Translations under genes and position numbers: made by a program | Assembly: GCA_002683825.1 (NCBI GenBank) | Contig: NYUD01000090.1 | Coordinates: 62,001 to 126,000, forward strand | Direction: 5' to 3' | Origin: Planctomycetota bacterium | GTDB taxonomy: Bacteria; Planctomycetota; UBA1135; GCA-002686595 | DNA length: 64,000 nucleotides | In this document: piece by piece, positions 39,108-48,229 of the stretch | Position numbering within the stretch: position 1 is the stretch's first letter | How the letters are laid out: each line of letters opens with the position of its first letter | The notes under the pieces: generated by a model | The model's input: the letters and a program-made list of their open reading frames with translations, nothing else | The model's database searches: none | Told to the model about the DNA's origin: nothing

Positions 39108-39184
39108 GACGAGCCATCTTAGGTACGCGAGGTCGGTCCTTCAAAACGGGCTGCCAAACGGGAGACGGAACGCAACCCCGGGGG

Positions 39185-41581
39185 GTGCACGGCGATCCCA
39201 GGAAGGTGGATCCCCCGCCCGCACGACCCCTGGCGCCCCTGGCAGGTGCGCTGGCACTGGGAACCCTGACGGGCCTCGCCGCGGCCCAGGAAGAGTTCTC
39301 CCGGGCCCTTTCTCTGACCGCGATCGCACTCGTCTCGGGGGGGCTCTCCTCGGGCAGCCTGCGCAACCTCTTTGTGGCCCTGGCCCTTTTCCTGGGCGCA
39401 GCCGGCCGAGCGGTCCTCGAACACCCCCCGCGCTTGCGGGGAAACGACCCGCAGCCCGTCCCCTCCGCCACGCGCGACCACGCCGCCGTCGGATCCTGGC
39501 AAACCGTCGCCGGCGGCCTGGGCCGGATCCGACCCGCGCCCCAGGAGAGGACGACACCGGCCCACCGCCTGCTCTACAAGAGCCCCGCGCCACCGCCCGA
39601 CGGAAGCTGGGTGGTGGCGCTCCCTGCAGGAACGGTGAGCCCGTTTCCCCGCGGACCGATCCCGGGTCCCCTGGCCCGGGCCGGGGCAGGTCGAGGAACC
39701 ACTTACCTTCATCCGGACGAACTCGTGGTTCTCGAAAGGGGCGCCCGAAAATCGTGGGAGTTCATCGATGCCCTGCGACGAGGGATCGCAAGACGGGCGC
39801 AGACCCTCGAGGGCGAGCGCAGCCGCGGCTTGATGAGGGCGCTCCTGATCGGCGAGCGCAGGGCCTTGCCCGCTGGACGGACGGATCTATTCACGCGCAC
39901 GGGGACGCGACACCTGTTGGCGCTCTCGGGCCTGCACGTGGCTCTGTTTGCGGTCCTCTTGCTCTTCCCGATCACGCGGCTGGTGGGCCGATGGATCCGC
40001 CTGCACCGGCCCCCGTGGGAGGAGCCGTTCCTGTTCTCGTCGCGTTCCGCGGTACTCCTCATGTATGCAGCCCTCGCCGGCGGGAGCGCGTCGGTGATGC
40101 GGGCGGCGGTGGCGGTCAGCCTCGCCCAGTTCGCCGCGTGGATCCCGCGAACCTGGAAACGCGATGACGGTGGAGCCGTTCCGCCGCGCACGTCAGGAAG
40201 GGTCGCGGAGGGTCTGTCGGTCTGGTCGTTCGGCCTGATTCTCGAGGTGCTGAGCGATCCCGCGGGCCTGGCCGAACTCTCCTTGCAACTGTCCTACCTG
40301 GCCACCCTGGGGATCCTCCTCGGCGCCCGAGGGTTCCTGCGTTTCCTCGAGGCCGGGCCCGCACCCTCACGATCGATCGAGGCGGAGCTCTCGTCGGGGA
40401 TCGGTCGCTTCTGGCGCATCCTGTTTCAGAAGCTCCGCCGCTTCTGCCTGGGCGGGCTCGCGGTTTCCCTGGCCGCCAGCCTGGGAACCTTGCCGGTGGT
40501 GTGGGACGCCTTCGGTGAGATCGCGCCGATCGGCTGGTTTCTGGCCGTGCCCTGCGGGGTTCTCGTCGCCCTTCTCCTGGGGCTGGGGTGGATCGGTGTG
40601 CTGCTTCCCCTCCCCCTCACCCCGATCCCGGCGGAAATGATCGAAGTCCTCGGCGGAGCGCTCTTATCGCTCCTGGAATTCGCCGATCGAATGCCCGCGA
40701 CGCCCCTGCCTCTGCCACCCCGGCCCTTCGCCCTGCTCGCCCTCGCCAGCGGCCTCGTCGCGCTCGGCTGGGTCGGCACCCGGGCCCGCCCCTGGAAGGG
40801 TCCGGCGAAACGCCTGGCCCTCTGCGCCTGGGGGGGACTCCTGCTGCCCTGGGCGGCCGCACCGGAAGGACTCGAACTCCATGTCCTCGACGTGGGGCAC
40901 GGGAGCGCGGCCGTGCTGAGGGCCCCGGGGGTGGCGGCGCTGATCTTCGACGCGGGTTCCCGGGATCGCACCCGGATCTTTTCGGAGGCCTTACGCCCCC
41001 TCTTGGCGCGCTGGGATGTGTCCCGAACGGAGGTCGGGCTGTCCCACGCCCACCTGGACCACCGCTCGGGCCTGACCCGCTTGATCGAGCGCTATCCCCC
41101 CCGACGCTGGTTGGGCCCGCTCCCGGGCCCCCTCGCAGCGCGGGCCCCCCCGGGCATGGAGCGGGTCGACCTCGAAACGGGGCGTATGCGGGTCTGGCCC
41201 CCGGGGGCGGTCGGCGGCTCCCCCCTGGTAGTGTTCTGGCTGCGGGGGAGCCCGGAGGGCGGTAACGAGGGGTCGCGGGCCCTGGAGCTTGGCTGGGGCG
41301 GACAGCGCATCCTGCTCTGCGGGGACGCGGAGGCGGCGGGACTGCGGGGGATCCTCGAAGCCCTTCCTTCGGGCCCCCACCGGCTGGTCCTTTTCCCCCA
41401 TCACGGTTCCGAAACGCCCCTCCTGGCGGATCTCTTGCGGGAACTGGAACCCGCCGAAGTCTGGATCAGCAGCGGGGTTCTCCCCGCCGTCGGCCCGGAG
41501 CTCGAGCGCCGCGAGATTCCCTGGGCCTTTACCGGCTCGGCCGGACCTCTGGCGCTGCGCTTGGACCCGGCGCCCCCCTGA
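39185..41581 (+). CDS. comEC: ComEC/Rec2-family DNA-uptake channel protein
   Basis: This is a 798-residue inner-membrane protein. After an N-terminal membrane segment and soluble domain comes the competence domain, with LLALSGLHVALFAVLLLFPI near 250 and several helices up to about 530. The C-terminal metallo-beta-lactamase-like domain has LDVGHGSAAVLRAPG near 568, the metal motif SHAHLDH near 620 and LFPHHGSETPLL near 735. In transformable bacteria ComEC carries single-stranded DNA across the inner membrane. The GTG start is tentative. A ComM homologue lies at 53077; no other competence genes are in view. Confidence 0.88.
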   Translation: MHGDPRKVDPPPARPLAPLAGALALGTLTGLAAAQEEFSRALSLTAIALVSGGLSSGSLRNLFVALALFLGAAGRAVLEHPPRLRGNDPQPVPSATRDHAAVGSWQTVAGGLGRIRPAPQERTTPAHRLLYKSPAPPPDGSWVVALPAGTVSPFPRGPIPGPLARAGAGRGTTYLHPDELVVLERGARKSWEFIDALRRGIARRAQTLEGERSRGLMRALLIGERRALPAGRTDLFTRTGTRHLLALSGLHVALFAVLLLFPITRLVGRWIRLHRPPWEEPFLFSSRSAVLLMYAALAGGSASVMRAAVAVSLAQFAAWIPRTWKRDDGGAVPPRTSGRVAEGLSVWSFGLILEVLSDPAGLAELSLQLSYLATLGILLGARGFLRFLEAGPAPSRSIEAELSSGIGRFWRILFQKLRRFCLGGLAVSLAASLGTLPVVWDAFGEIAPIGWFLAVPCGVLVALLLGLGWIGVLLPLPLTPIPAEMIEVLGGALLSLLEFADRMPATPLPLPPRPFALLALASGLVALGWVGTRARPWKGPAKRLALCAWGGLLLPWAAAPEGLELHVLDVGHGSAAVLRAPGVAALIFDAGSRDRTRIFSEALRPLLARWDVSRTEVGLSHAHLDHRSGLTRLIERYPPRRWLGPLPGPLAARAPPGMERVDLETGRMRVWPPGAVGGSPLVVFWLRGSPEGGNEGSRALELGWGGQRILLCGDAEAAGLRGILEALPSGPHRLVLFPHHGSETPLLADLLRELEPAEVWISSGVLPAVGPELERREIPWAFTGSAGPLALRLDPAPP

Positions 41582-41602
41582 TGGATCCGAACGGATCCGG
41601 CA

Positions 41603-41624
41603 CACCCCAAGGTGCTGGGGGGTG
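41603..41624. terminator. Weak hairpin after comEC
   Basis: CACCCC and GGGGTG form a 6-bp stem in the 134-bp gap between comEC and the HEAT-repeat gene. There is no T-run. It may end the comEC transcript; a direct promoter signal for the next gene was not found. Confidence 0.25.
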
Positions 41625-41715
41625 GGGTCCAACCCGAATCCAACCTCGAGAGTACAAGTTTTCCGGCAACCGCCCGCCCCAGCCAACGTAGTGAGAGTGC
41701 GCAGAGGCCTTCCCG

Positions 41716-42990
41716 ATGCGACATCGAACATCCACTTGTCCCAGTCCCGTGTTCGCCGCCCTCCTCGTGGGGGCTCTGACGATCCACGCTCCCGCCCAGG
41801 AAGAGGCGTCCGTACGGGCGACCGGACAGACCACCACCTCGAGCGCCTCCGCCTGGCTCTTGCATCTCTCGTCGGGATTCGTCTTCCGCGGGAAAGCCCG
41901 CGAGGTCGAGGAGGGCTGGGAGATCTGGCAGCGGGGCGAATGGGTCGCACTCCCCTCCGAGGTGGTGCTGCGCAGCATCTCGGAAAAGGAGGTGCTCAAG
42001 CGCTCACGCAAGCTCGACCGCGCGTCCCGTGGAGATAGCGGACGCCGGGCTGCCTTCGCCGACTGGTTGCTGGGCGAGGGACTCTATCCCGAGGGCCTGA
42101 AGGTCCTGGACGTCCTCCTGCGCGAAAGCCCGGACCACCCCCAGGCGTGCGCCGTTCTCGAGCGGCACGATCCGCCCCTCTCCCTGCCCTCCATCGATTC
42201 TCTGGCCCGGGACACCGCACAGCTCGAGGTGCTGCTTGAAAGCTGCGCCAAGGGCGGTCCGGTGATCCAGGAGAGCGCCGCGCAGCGCCTGAGGAGTGCT
42301 CCCGAGATCGGCGGTCTCGAAGATCGCCTGCTGAGCGAACTCCACGAAAAAAGCGCCTCCCGCCGCACCTTCGCCACCCTGGCCCTGCGCAGGGTCTTTC
42401 CCGCCCGCCACGTGCGGCCGCTCCTGGCGCGGGCCGTCCTGGATGTCTCCGACGAGGTGCGCCTCGGTGCAGCCCTGGCTCTCGGTCAGGTCGGAGATCC
42501 GGCCGTTTGCGTCCCGGCGATTCGCGCCCTGGGGTCGAAGCACTCCACCGTGCGCAGGAACGCGGCACAGGCCCTGGGCCGCATGAACTACCGGGCCGCA
42601 GTGGCCCCCCTGATGGGGCACCTCACTTCCCTCAAGAACACTCGCGCTGCCACGGATCGAGGGGCACCGCGATCGCACATCTTCATCGGCCGTCAGCTCG
42701 CTTTTGTCCAGGACTTCGACGTCGAGATCGCCCAGAACTCCTCGATCGCAGATCCCATCATCAACGTCCTCACGGAAGGAGTCGTTCTCGAAGCTTCCTC
42801 CGTCGGGATCCACGAGACCACGGTCGCACAGGAGCGTTCCACGATCCGTCGATCCCTTTCCAATCTCACCGGCGCGTCGCCGGGAAACAACACCGCCGCG
42901 TGGCAACGCTGGTGGACCGAACACGGAGACGAGTGGTTGGCGGATCTACCGTCGGGACCCCCCTCGACTCCGCTACGCCGGGGGAACTGA
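41716..42990 (+). CDS. HEAT-repeat exported protein with a secretin-like segment
   Basis: This is a 424-residue protein. The signal peptide is at about 1-28 (FAALLVGALTIHAPAQ). Residues 45-90 form a small beta-rich segment (SGFVFRGKAREVEEGWEIW). Residues about 170-300 contain HEAT-like helical repeats, such as SDEVRLGAALALGQVGDPAV and TVRRNAAQALGRMNYRAAV. Residues 319-359 match residues 700-740 of the secretin at 6178 (VQDFDVE, ADP, NVLTEG identical). A final stretch to 424 (NTAAWQRWWTEHGDEW) resembles the end of other HEAT proteins. The combination is unusual, and a structural role beside a secretin is possible. Confidence 0.8.
   Translation: MRHRTSTCPSPVFAALLVGALTIHAPAQEEASVRATGQTTTSSASAWLLHLSSGFVFRGKAREVEEGWEIWQRGEWVALPSEVVLRSISEKEVLKRSRKLDRASRGDSGRRAAFADWLLGEGLYPEGLKVLDVLLRESPDHPQACAVLERHDPPLSLPSIDSLARDTAQLEVLLESCAKGGPVIQESAAQRLRSAPEIGGLEDRLLSELHEKSASRRTFATLALRRVFPARHVRPLLARAVLDVSDEVRLGAALALGQVGDPAVCVPAIRALGSKHSTVRRNAAQALGRMNYRAAVAPLMGHLTSLKNTRAATDRGAPRSHIFIGRQLAFVQDFDVEIAQNSSIADPIINVLTEGVVLEASSVGIHETTVAQERSTIRRSLSNLTGASPGNNTAAWQRWWTEHGDEWLADLPSGPPSTPLRRGN
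42670..42792 (+). other. Secretin-core-like segment inside the HEAT protein
   Basis: This stretch encodes residues 319-359. It aligns without gaps to secretin residues 700-740, with 24 of 41 identities by my count. The surrounding HEAT sequence shows no further secretin similarity by eye. Confidence 0.75.
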
Positions 42991-43015
42991 GGCAGGACCT
43001 CCCGAACCCGGCATA

Positions 43016-43058
43016 GGAGGCAGGCCTATACAGGGGTGATATGGGCTTGCCTCCTTCC
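43016..43058. terminator. Candidate bidirectional terminator
   Basis: GGAGGCA (43016-43022) pairs perfectly with TGCCTCC (43048-43054). Partly complementary inner arms extend the stem, and a pyrimidine-rich TTCCTT lies on the plus strand just after it. It is placed between the converging HEAT-protein and aldehyde dehydrogenase genes. Confidence 0.5.
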
Positions 43059-43078
43059 TTGCCTCGGAGTCCATGGGC

Positions 43079-44623
43079 TCACTTCTCCGCACCCCCGAAG
43101 GCCTTCTCCACCCAGCCCTGGAACCCCTGCACCGCCGTACGTTGCAGGTAGGGCTCCAGGCCGCGCAACCCTCCTAGCTCCCCACCACCGCCCGCCCGTC
43201 CCGGGCCGCCGTGGTAGCTTTGGGGCAGCACCGTGCCGGGCGGGCTGGCCTGGTCCGCCAGCTTGTCGGAACCGATCCACACGCGACCGTGCCACGGGGA
43301 GATCCCCAGACAGACCTCCTCCGCAAAGCCGCGCTTATTCGAGTACAGACTCGCGACCAGACCGCCACCGCCCCGATTCGCCAGCGCGATCGCATCCCCC
43401 GCCTCGCCCGAGTACGGAAGGATCGTCGCGCAGGGTCCAAAGACCTCTATCTCGTGGAACACCCCCTGGCCCGGGTCCTTCGCCTTCAAAAGGGTCGGTG
43501 CCACGAAGTAGCCCTTCTCGCTCGTCCGTTCCGGGCCTCCGGTCAGTACCTCGGCCTCCGCGGCCAGCCGGCCGATCCCGCGGGTCACATCTTCCAGCTG
43601 AGCCGCGGATGCCAGGGGGCCCATGCGCGTCTCGCGCTCGGCGGGGTCACCGACCTTCACCCGTTCCAGGTGGGCGCACAGGTCCTGGGCCACCTCATCC
43701 ACGCGTTCTTCGGGAACGAGGATCCTGCGCACCGCGGTGCACTTCTGTCCGGCCTTCTGGGTGATGTCCAGCTGGACATTCGACAGAAACAAGCCGTAGG
43801 CCTCCGCATCCGCGTCGACGTCGGGCCCCAGGATGGCCGCATTCAAGGAATCGGCTTCGATGTTGATGTGCACGTTGTGGCGCACGGCGTTGGCATTGCT
43901 GCGCAGGTGCGCACCGGTTCGGGACGAACCGGTGAAGGCGACGCAGTCCTGGGGACCGGTGTGATCGAGCAAAGTGCGCGCGCCGCCGCAAACGAACTGA
44001 AACGCGCCGCCGGGCAGCAAGCCGCTCTCGACGATGATCTGCGCCACCCGCCAGGCCAACATTGCCGTCGGGGTGCCCGGCTTTTCGATCACGGGCATTC
44101 CGGCCAGGAGCGAACAGGCCATCTTCTCGGCCATGTTCCAGACGGGGAAGTTGAAGGCGTTGATGTGCACCGCAATCCCATGTTTGGGAACCAGGATGTG
44201 CTGGCCCCAGAAGCGAGGAGTACGTCCGAGTTGCCCCCCCTCGCCGTCGACGAGGAAGGCGTCCTCTTCGATCGCCTTGGCGAAGTGGGCGTAGGCGGCC
44301 AGGGTTCCGGTCGCCCCATCGATGTCGAATTTCGCGTCCGAACGCGTGGTGCCGGCGCTCTGGATCGAGAGATCGAGCAACTCTTCGCGGTGCTCGTGAA
44401 TCGCCGTGGAGAGGGCCTTGAGACACTCCCCCCGTTTCCGAAAACCGACCTCGCGCAGGGCCGGCCCGCCCTGTTCGCGCCCCCAGGAGAAGGCAGCCGC
44501 CAGATCGACGCCGTGGGAGCTGACCTCTGCAATGTGCTCCTCCGTGGTAGGATTGCGCAGACTGACGGATTCTCCGGAACCGCCTTGCCAGCGACCGTTC
44601 GTGTAGCTCTCAAGCGTGATCAT
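43079..44623 (-). CDS. BoxD/PaaZ-type CoA-semialdehyde dehydrogenase
   Basis: This is a 514-residue NAD(P)-dependent aldehyde dehydrogenase. The catalytic cysteine is in AGQKCTAVRRILVP near 288, the general-base glutamate in INIEADSLNAA, and HINAFNFPVWNMAEK near 153 is typical of PaaZ and BoxD. The C-terminal PGTVLPQSYHGGPGRAGGG also fits this subgroup. Unlike PaaZ it has no MaoC hydratase domain, so it resembles BoxD, the 3,4-dehydroadipyl-CoA semialdehyde dehydrogenase of aerobic benzoyl-CoA breakdown. No other aromatic-degradation genes are in the window, so the substrate remains open. Confidence 0.82.
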   Translation of the reverse strand: MITLESYTNGRWQGGSGESVSLRNPTTEEHIAEVSSHGVDLAAAFSWGREQGGPALREVGFRKRGECLKALSTAIHEHREELLDLSIQSAGTTRSDAKFDIDGATGTLAAYAHFAKAIEEDAFLVDGEGGQLGRTPRFWGQHILVPKHGIAVHINAFNFPVWNMAEKMACSLLAGMPVIEKPGTPTAMLAWRVAQIIVESGLLPGGAFQFVCGGARTLLDHTGPQDCVAFTGSSRTGAHLRSNANAVRHNVHINIEADSLNAAILGPDVDADAEAYGLFLSNVQLDITQKAGQKCTAVRRILVPEERVDEVAQDLCAHLERVKVGDPAERETRMGPLASAAQLEDVTRGIGRLAAEAEVLTGGPERTSEKGYFVAPTLLKAKDPGQGVFHEIEVFGPCATILPYSGEAGDAIALANRGGGGLVASLYSNKRGFAEEVCLGISPWHGRVWIGSDKLADQASPPGTVLPQSYHGGPGRAGGGGELGGLRGLEPYLQRTAVQGFQGWVEKAFGGAEK

Positions 44624-44685
44624 CTCACCTATCTCGGTTGGCTAGGGACTGTGTTTCGAGGCGACATTCTGCCAGTCTTCACGTC

Positions 44686-45564
44686 ATGAGCACCCCCTGG
44701 AATTCCCCTTCCGAAGAGCTTCTCGCACGGTTCTTGCCAGACGACACCTTTGCCGGCCAGGTCGCCGTCATCACGGGCGGCGGAACCGGGTTGGGACGGG
44801 AAATCAGCCGCGGCCTGGCCAAGCGCGGTGCTCGCGTCGTCATCCTCTCGCGCAACCCCGACCACCATGCGAGCATCCTGGACGAAGCGAGCAGCCAGGG
44901 CTGGGACCTGACGGCCCTGCCCCTGGACGTGCGCCAGGCGGATACCGTCCATGAAACGGCGGCAGCCATCGTCGAGAGCCACGGTCAGGTGGACATCCTG
45001 GTCAACAACGCCGCCGGGAACTTCGTCTGCCCCGCCGAACGCATGTCCGCCAACGCCTGGCGCTCGGTGCTCGGGATCGTCCTCGACGGCACGTTTTATT
45101 GCAGCCGCTCCTTCGGTCGCTCGATGATCCAGAGTGGCGGCGGACAGATCCTCAACGTCGTCGCCACCTATGCCTGGACCGGCATGCCCGGGGTGGTCCA
45201 TTCGGCTTGCGCGAAATCGGGCGTGCTGACGATGACCAAGACCCTGGCTGCGGAATGGTCGCGCTTTGGCATTCGGGTCAACGCCATCGCTCCCGGTCCC
45301 TTTGAAAGCGACGGTGCCAGCGCGAACCTGTGGCCCGAAGACATGCAGCAGGAGGCTTTCGAACGCACGATCCCTCTGGGACGCTTCGGGACCCGGGAGG
45401 AAGTGGCGGCGCACTGCATATACCTGCTCTCCCCCGTGTCCAATTGGGTGAGCGGCACGTGCCTCACGGTCGATGGCGGTTCATCCCTGCCCCGGCCCAT
45501 GTGGCAACCCGGAACGAGCATCGAACGCGTAAAAGCCACCGGGGGAGACGGAAAGAGCGAGTGA
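44686..45564 (+). CDS. Short-chain dehydrogenase, 2,4-dienoyl-CoA-reductase-like
   Basis: This is a 292-residue SDR enzyme. The cofactor-binding glycines are in VITGGGTGLGREIS near 28-41, and the structural NNAAGNF is near 107. At the active site the usual YxxxK is SACAKSG (Lys kept, Tyr replaced). This substitution is typical of the 2,4-dienoyl-CoA reductase subgroup, which reduces dienoyl-CoA esters in beta-oxidation of unsaturated fatty acids. The C-terminal DGGSSLP also agrees. ATG 44686 begins the conserved protein. It overlaps the MurQ start by four bases and is divergent from the aldehyde dehydrogenase. Confidence 0.83.
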   Translation: MSTPWNSPSEELLARFLPDDTFAGQVAVITGGGTGLGREISRGLAKRGARVVILSRNPDHHASILDEASSQGWDLTALPLDVRQADTVHETAAAIVESHGQVDILVNNAAGNFVCPAERMSANAWRSVLGIVLDGTFYCSRSFGRSMIQSGGGQILNVVATYAWTGMPGVVHSACAKSGVLTMTKTLAAEWSRFGIRVNAIAPGPFESDGASANLWPEDMQQEAFERTIPLGRFGTREEVAAHCIYLLSPVSNWVSGTCLTVDGGSSLPRPMWQPGTSIERVKATGGDGKSE

Positions 45565-46481
45565 ACGGCCCACCGACGCGCGAGCATCTGCCGACGGAGG
45601 CCAGCCTCACACATTCGCGCGGACTCGACACGATGTCGATCGGCCAGGCCTTCGATGTTTTCGATCGCGAGGACCGGGGTCTGTGCGACGCCCTCGTGGC
45701 CGCCCGGGCCGAGATCGTGCGCGCGATCGAGCTGACGATCGCCGCGCTTGGGCGGGGCGGTCGGCTGATTTACGTCGGTGCGGGCACCAGCGGTCGCCTG
45801 GGGGTGCTGGACGCCGTCGAATGCCCCCCGACCTTTCAAACCGATCCGGGCCAGGTCCAGGGGCGGATCGCGGGAGGCTTCGATGCCCTCACGCGCGCGA
45901 TCGAAGGTGCCGAGGACGATTTTGACGAGGGAGAACGGAGCGTGGCCGACGTGACCGAGAAGGATCTCGTGTTCGGGATCGCGGCCGGTGGAACGACACC
46001 CTTCGTTCACGGCGCGATTCGAGCCGCGCAAGAACGTGGCGCGACCACGTGCTTTCTGGCCTGCGTGCCGGAGGAATTCGCCCCCGACTCGGCCGATTGC
46101 TCGATCCGCCTGGCGACGGGGCCGGAGGTGCTCGCCGGCAGCACCCGCCTGAAGGCCGCCACGGCCACCAAGCTGGTTCTGAATCGCATCACCACCATCG
46201 CCTTCGCGCACCTGGGCAAGGTCTACGACAACCTGATGGTGGACGTTTCGACCACCGCCAATCGCAAGCTGGCGGACCGCGGTCGCCGGCTGGTCGGACG
46301 CATCACGGGTCTGGCGGAGGGGAAAGCCGGAGGGCTCCTGGCCGACGCGCACGGAAAAGTGAAGCTCGCCTGCGTGATGCACCGCCACGGCGTCGGGCCC
46401 GCCGAGGCCGAAAAACGACTCACGGCGGTCGGCGGCCGTCTACGCGAGGCACTCGCTCAGGGCTTTGACTCCACGCGGTAG
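45561..46481 (+). CDS. murQ: N-acetylmuramic acid 6-phosphate etherase
   Basis: This is a 306-residue cytosolic enzyme that cleaves the lactyl ether of MurNAc-6-phosphate to give GlcNAc-6-phosphate in cell-wall recycling. The SIS domain shows LIYVGAGTSGRLGVLDAVEC near 70-89, with the glutamate preceding CPPTF in the catalytic position. GIAAGGTTPFVHGA is near 138, and NLMVDVSTTANRKLADRGRR in the C-terminal helical part is diagnostic. The GTG start overlaps the upstream stop. The length is typical. Neither a MurP transporter nor AnmK is nearby, although an amidase lies at 50433. Confidence 0.94.
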   Translation: MNGPPTREHLPTEASLTHSRGLDTMSIGQAFDVFDREDRGLCDALVAARAEIVRAIELTIAALGRGGRLIYVGAGTSGRLGVLDAVECPPTFQTDPGQVQGRIAGGFDALTRAIEGAEDDFDEGERSVADVTEKDLVFGIAAGGTTPFVHGAIRAAQERGATTCFLACVPEEFAPDSADCSIRLATGPEVLAGSTRLKAATATKLVLNRITTIAFAHLGKVYDNLMVDVSTTANRKLADRGRRLVGRITGLAEGKAGGLLADAHGKVKLACVMHRHGVGPAEAEKRLTAVGGRLREALAQGFDSTR

Positions 46482-46507
46482 AATCGGCGCTTCGCCCCGC
46501 CCGCCCC

Positions 46508-48229
46508 ATGCCTCATGCCCCGCCCTGCATCGCCCTTTTCCTGTTCGCCGGCGGTGCTCTCGCATGGGCCTGCTCGAAGGAGACTTCGGACACGACGGGC
46601 GTCACAGCGCCCCATCAGGGCTGGTTTCGAGAGATCACAGCCGTCAGCGGTCTGGACTTCGTTCAATCCTCCGGCTCGACCGGCCGGCACTACCTTCCCG
46701 AGACGAGCGCGGGCGGTGTGGCGCTGTTCGATTCCGAAAACGACGGCGATCTCGACCTCTATCTCCTGAACGGCGCGGTGCTCTCACCCGACCCCGTGGA
46801 AGAAGAGGGCCGCCAAAACCGCTTCTACCGACAGACCTCGCCGCTCTTTTTTGAGGATCACACCGCCGCTTCGGGCCTGGGTGATCGAGGCTACGGCATG
46901 GGCGCGGCCATCGGCGATATCGACAACGACGGCGACCGCGATCTCCTTGTGACTAATTTCGGACCGGACCGACTGTACGTGAACGATGGCACGGGCTCGT
47001 TTTCGGAGCGCTCGGCGGGAATCACGACGCGAGGCTTTTCCAGCTCGGCCGCGTTCTTCGACTACGACCGCGACGGTTTTCTCGATCTGTACGTCGGCGT
47101 CTATGTCGAGTTCGATCCGGAAAAACCCTGCTTCGATTCGACGGGCAACTCCGAGTACTGCGGACCCTCCGCCTTTCCGCCGGTGGCCGATGCGCTGTTT
47201 CACAACCGCGACGGCGTCTTCGAGGACGTGAGCGTGGAGGCCGGCTTGCACGCCGCCACGGGAGCGGCCTTGGGAGTGCTCTGCGCGGATCTAGATGAGG
47301 ACGGTTGGCAGGATGTGTACGTGGCGAACGACGGCTACGTGAACCGGCTCTGGAACAACCAGCACGATGGAACCTTCGTCGACGAGGCGCTCTTTCAGGG
47401 CGTGGCCTTGAACATGAACGGCCAGCCCGAAGCCGGCATGGGCGTGATCGCAGCGGACTTCGACGGGGACCTGAGACTCGACCTGTTCGTCACGCACTTA
47501 CGCGAGGAAACGAACACGCTGTACCTGAACCAGGGTTCCGGAGTCGGCTTCGTGGATTCGTCAGGACAGCTCGGCGTGGGCGCCGCCAGCATTCCATACA
47601 CTGGCTTCGGCACGGTGGCCGTCGATTTCGATCACGACCAGGACCTGGACATCGCGGTGGCCAACGGCTCCGTCCTGCGCGGCAAGCGGCGCAGCAACGT
47701 TCAGCTCGCCGATCCATGGGCCCTGTACGCCGAACCGAACCTCCTGTTCATCAACGGGGGACAGGGACGCTTCTACGAGGCGAGCGAACTCGCATCCGAA
47801 TTCTGCGAGCTCCCTGAGATCTCGCGCGGACTTGCGGCCGGCGACCTCGATGGTGACGGAGACATGGATCTGCTCCTCGGGAACATCGAGGGACCGGCCC
47901 GTCTGTTCGAAAATGTCCTCGCGACGAAGGATCCCAGGCACCCAAAGGGTCATTGGTTACAGGTCCGCTGCCTGCATCCCGAGTGGAAACGCGACGCCAT
48001 CGGTGCGCGAGTCATCGTCCGGTGCGGAGACGTCAGGACGTTACGCACGATCGGCGGAGGCTCCAGCTACCTCTCATTCCAGCCCAGCGTCGCGCACTTT
48101 GGACTCGGCCAAGCCGAGCGGGTGGACGAGATCATCGTTCACTGGCCCGACGGCCTGGTGGAACGCTTCGCAGGCATGGACGCGGATCGTCGCGTCGAAC
48201 TCGTACATGGAACCGGAGAAAACGAATGA
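46508..48229 (+). CDS. CRTAC1-type FG-GAP/VCBS lipoprotein
   Basis: This is a 573-residue exported protein. The signal ends in LAWAC (lipid Cys22). About seven FG-GAP/VCBS repeats follow, with calcium-binding-like DxDxDGxxD loops (DIDNDGDRDLLV near 137, DYDRDGFLDLYV near 180, DLDGDGDMDLLL near 445), together forming an integrin-like propeller. Residues about 480-565 are the ASPIC/UnbV domain (GARVIVRCGDVRTLRTIGGG and HFGLGQAERVDEIIVHWPDG). The role is probably extracellular binding or adhesion; no catalytic motif is known. It overlaps the downstream TPR gene by four bases. Confidence 0.88.
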   Translation: MPHAPPCIALFLFAGGALAWACSKETSDTTGVTAPHQGWFREITAVSGLDFVQSSGSTGRHYLPETSAGGVALFDSENDGDLDLYLLNGAVLSPDPVEEEGRQNRFYRQTSPLFFEDHTAASGLGDRGYGMGAAIGDIDNDGDRDLLVTNFGPDRLYVNDGTGSFSERSAGITTRGFSSSAAFFDYDRDGFLDLYVGVYVEFDPEKPCFDSTGNSEYCGPSAFPPVADALFHNRDGVFEDVSVEAGLHAATGAALGVLCADLDEDGWQDVYVANDGYVNRLWNNQHDGTFVDEALFQGVALNMNGQPEAGMGVIAADFDGDLRLDLFVTHLREETNTLYLNQGSGVGFVDSSGQLGVGAASIPYTGFGTVAVDFDHDQDLDIAVANGSVLRGKRRSNVQLADPWALYAEPNLLFINGGQGRFYEASELASEFCELPEISRGLAAGDLDGDGDMDLLLGNIEGPARLFENVLATKDPRHPKGHWLQVRCLHPEWKRDAIGARVIVRCGDVRTLRTIGGGSSYLSFQPSVAHFGLGQAERVDEIIVHWPDGLVERFAGMDADRRVELVHGTGENE

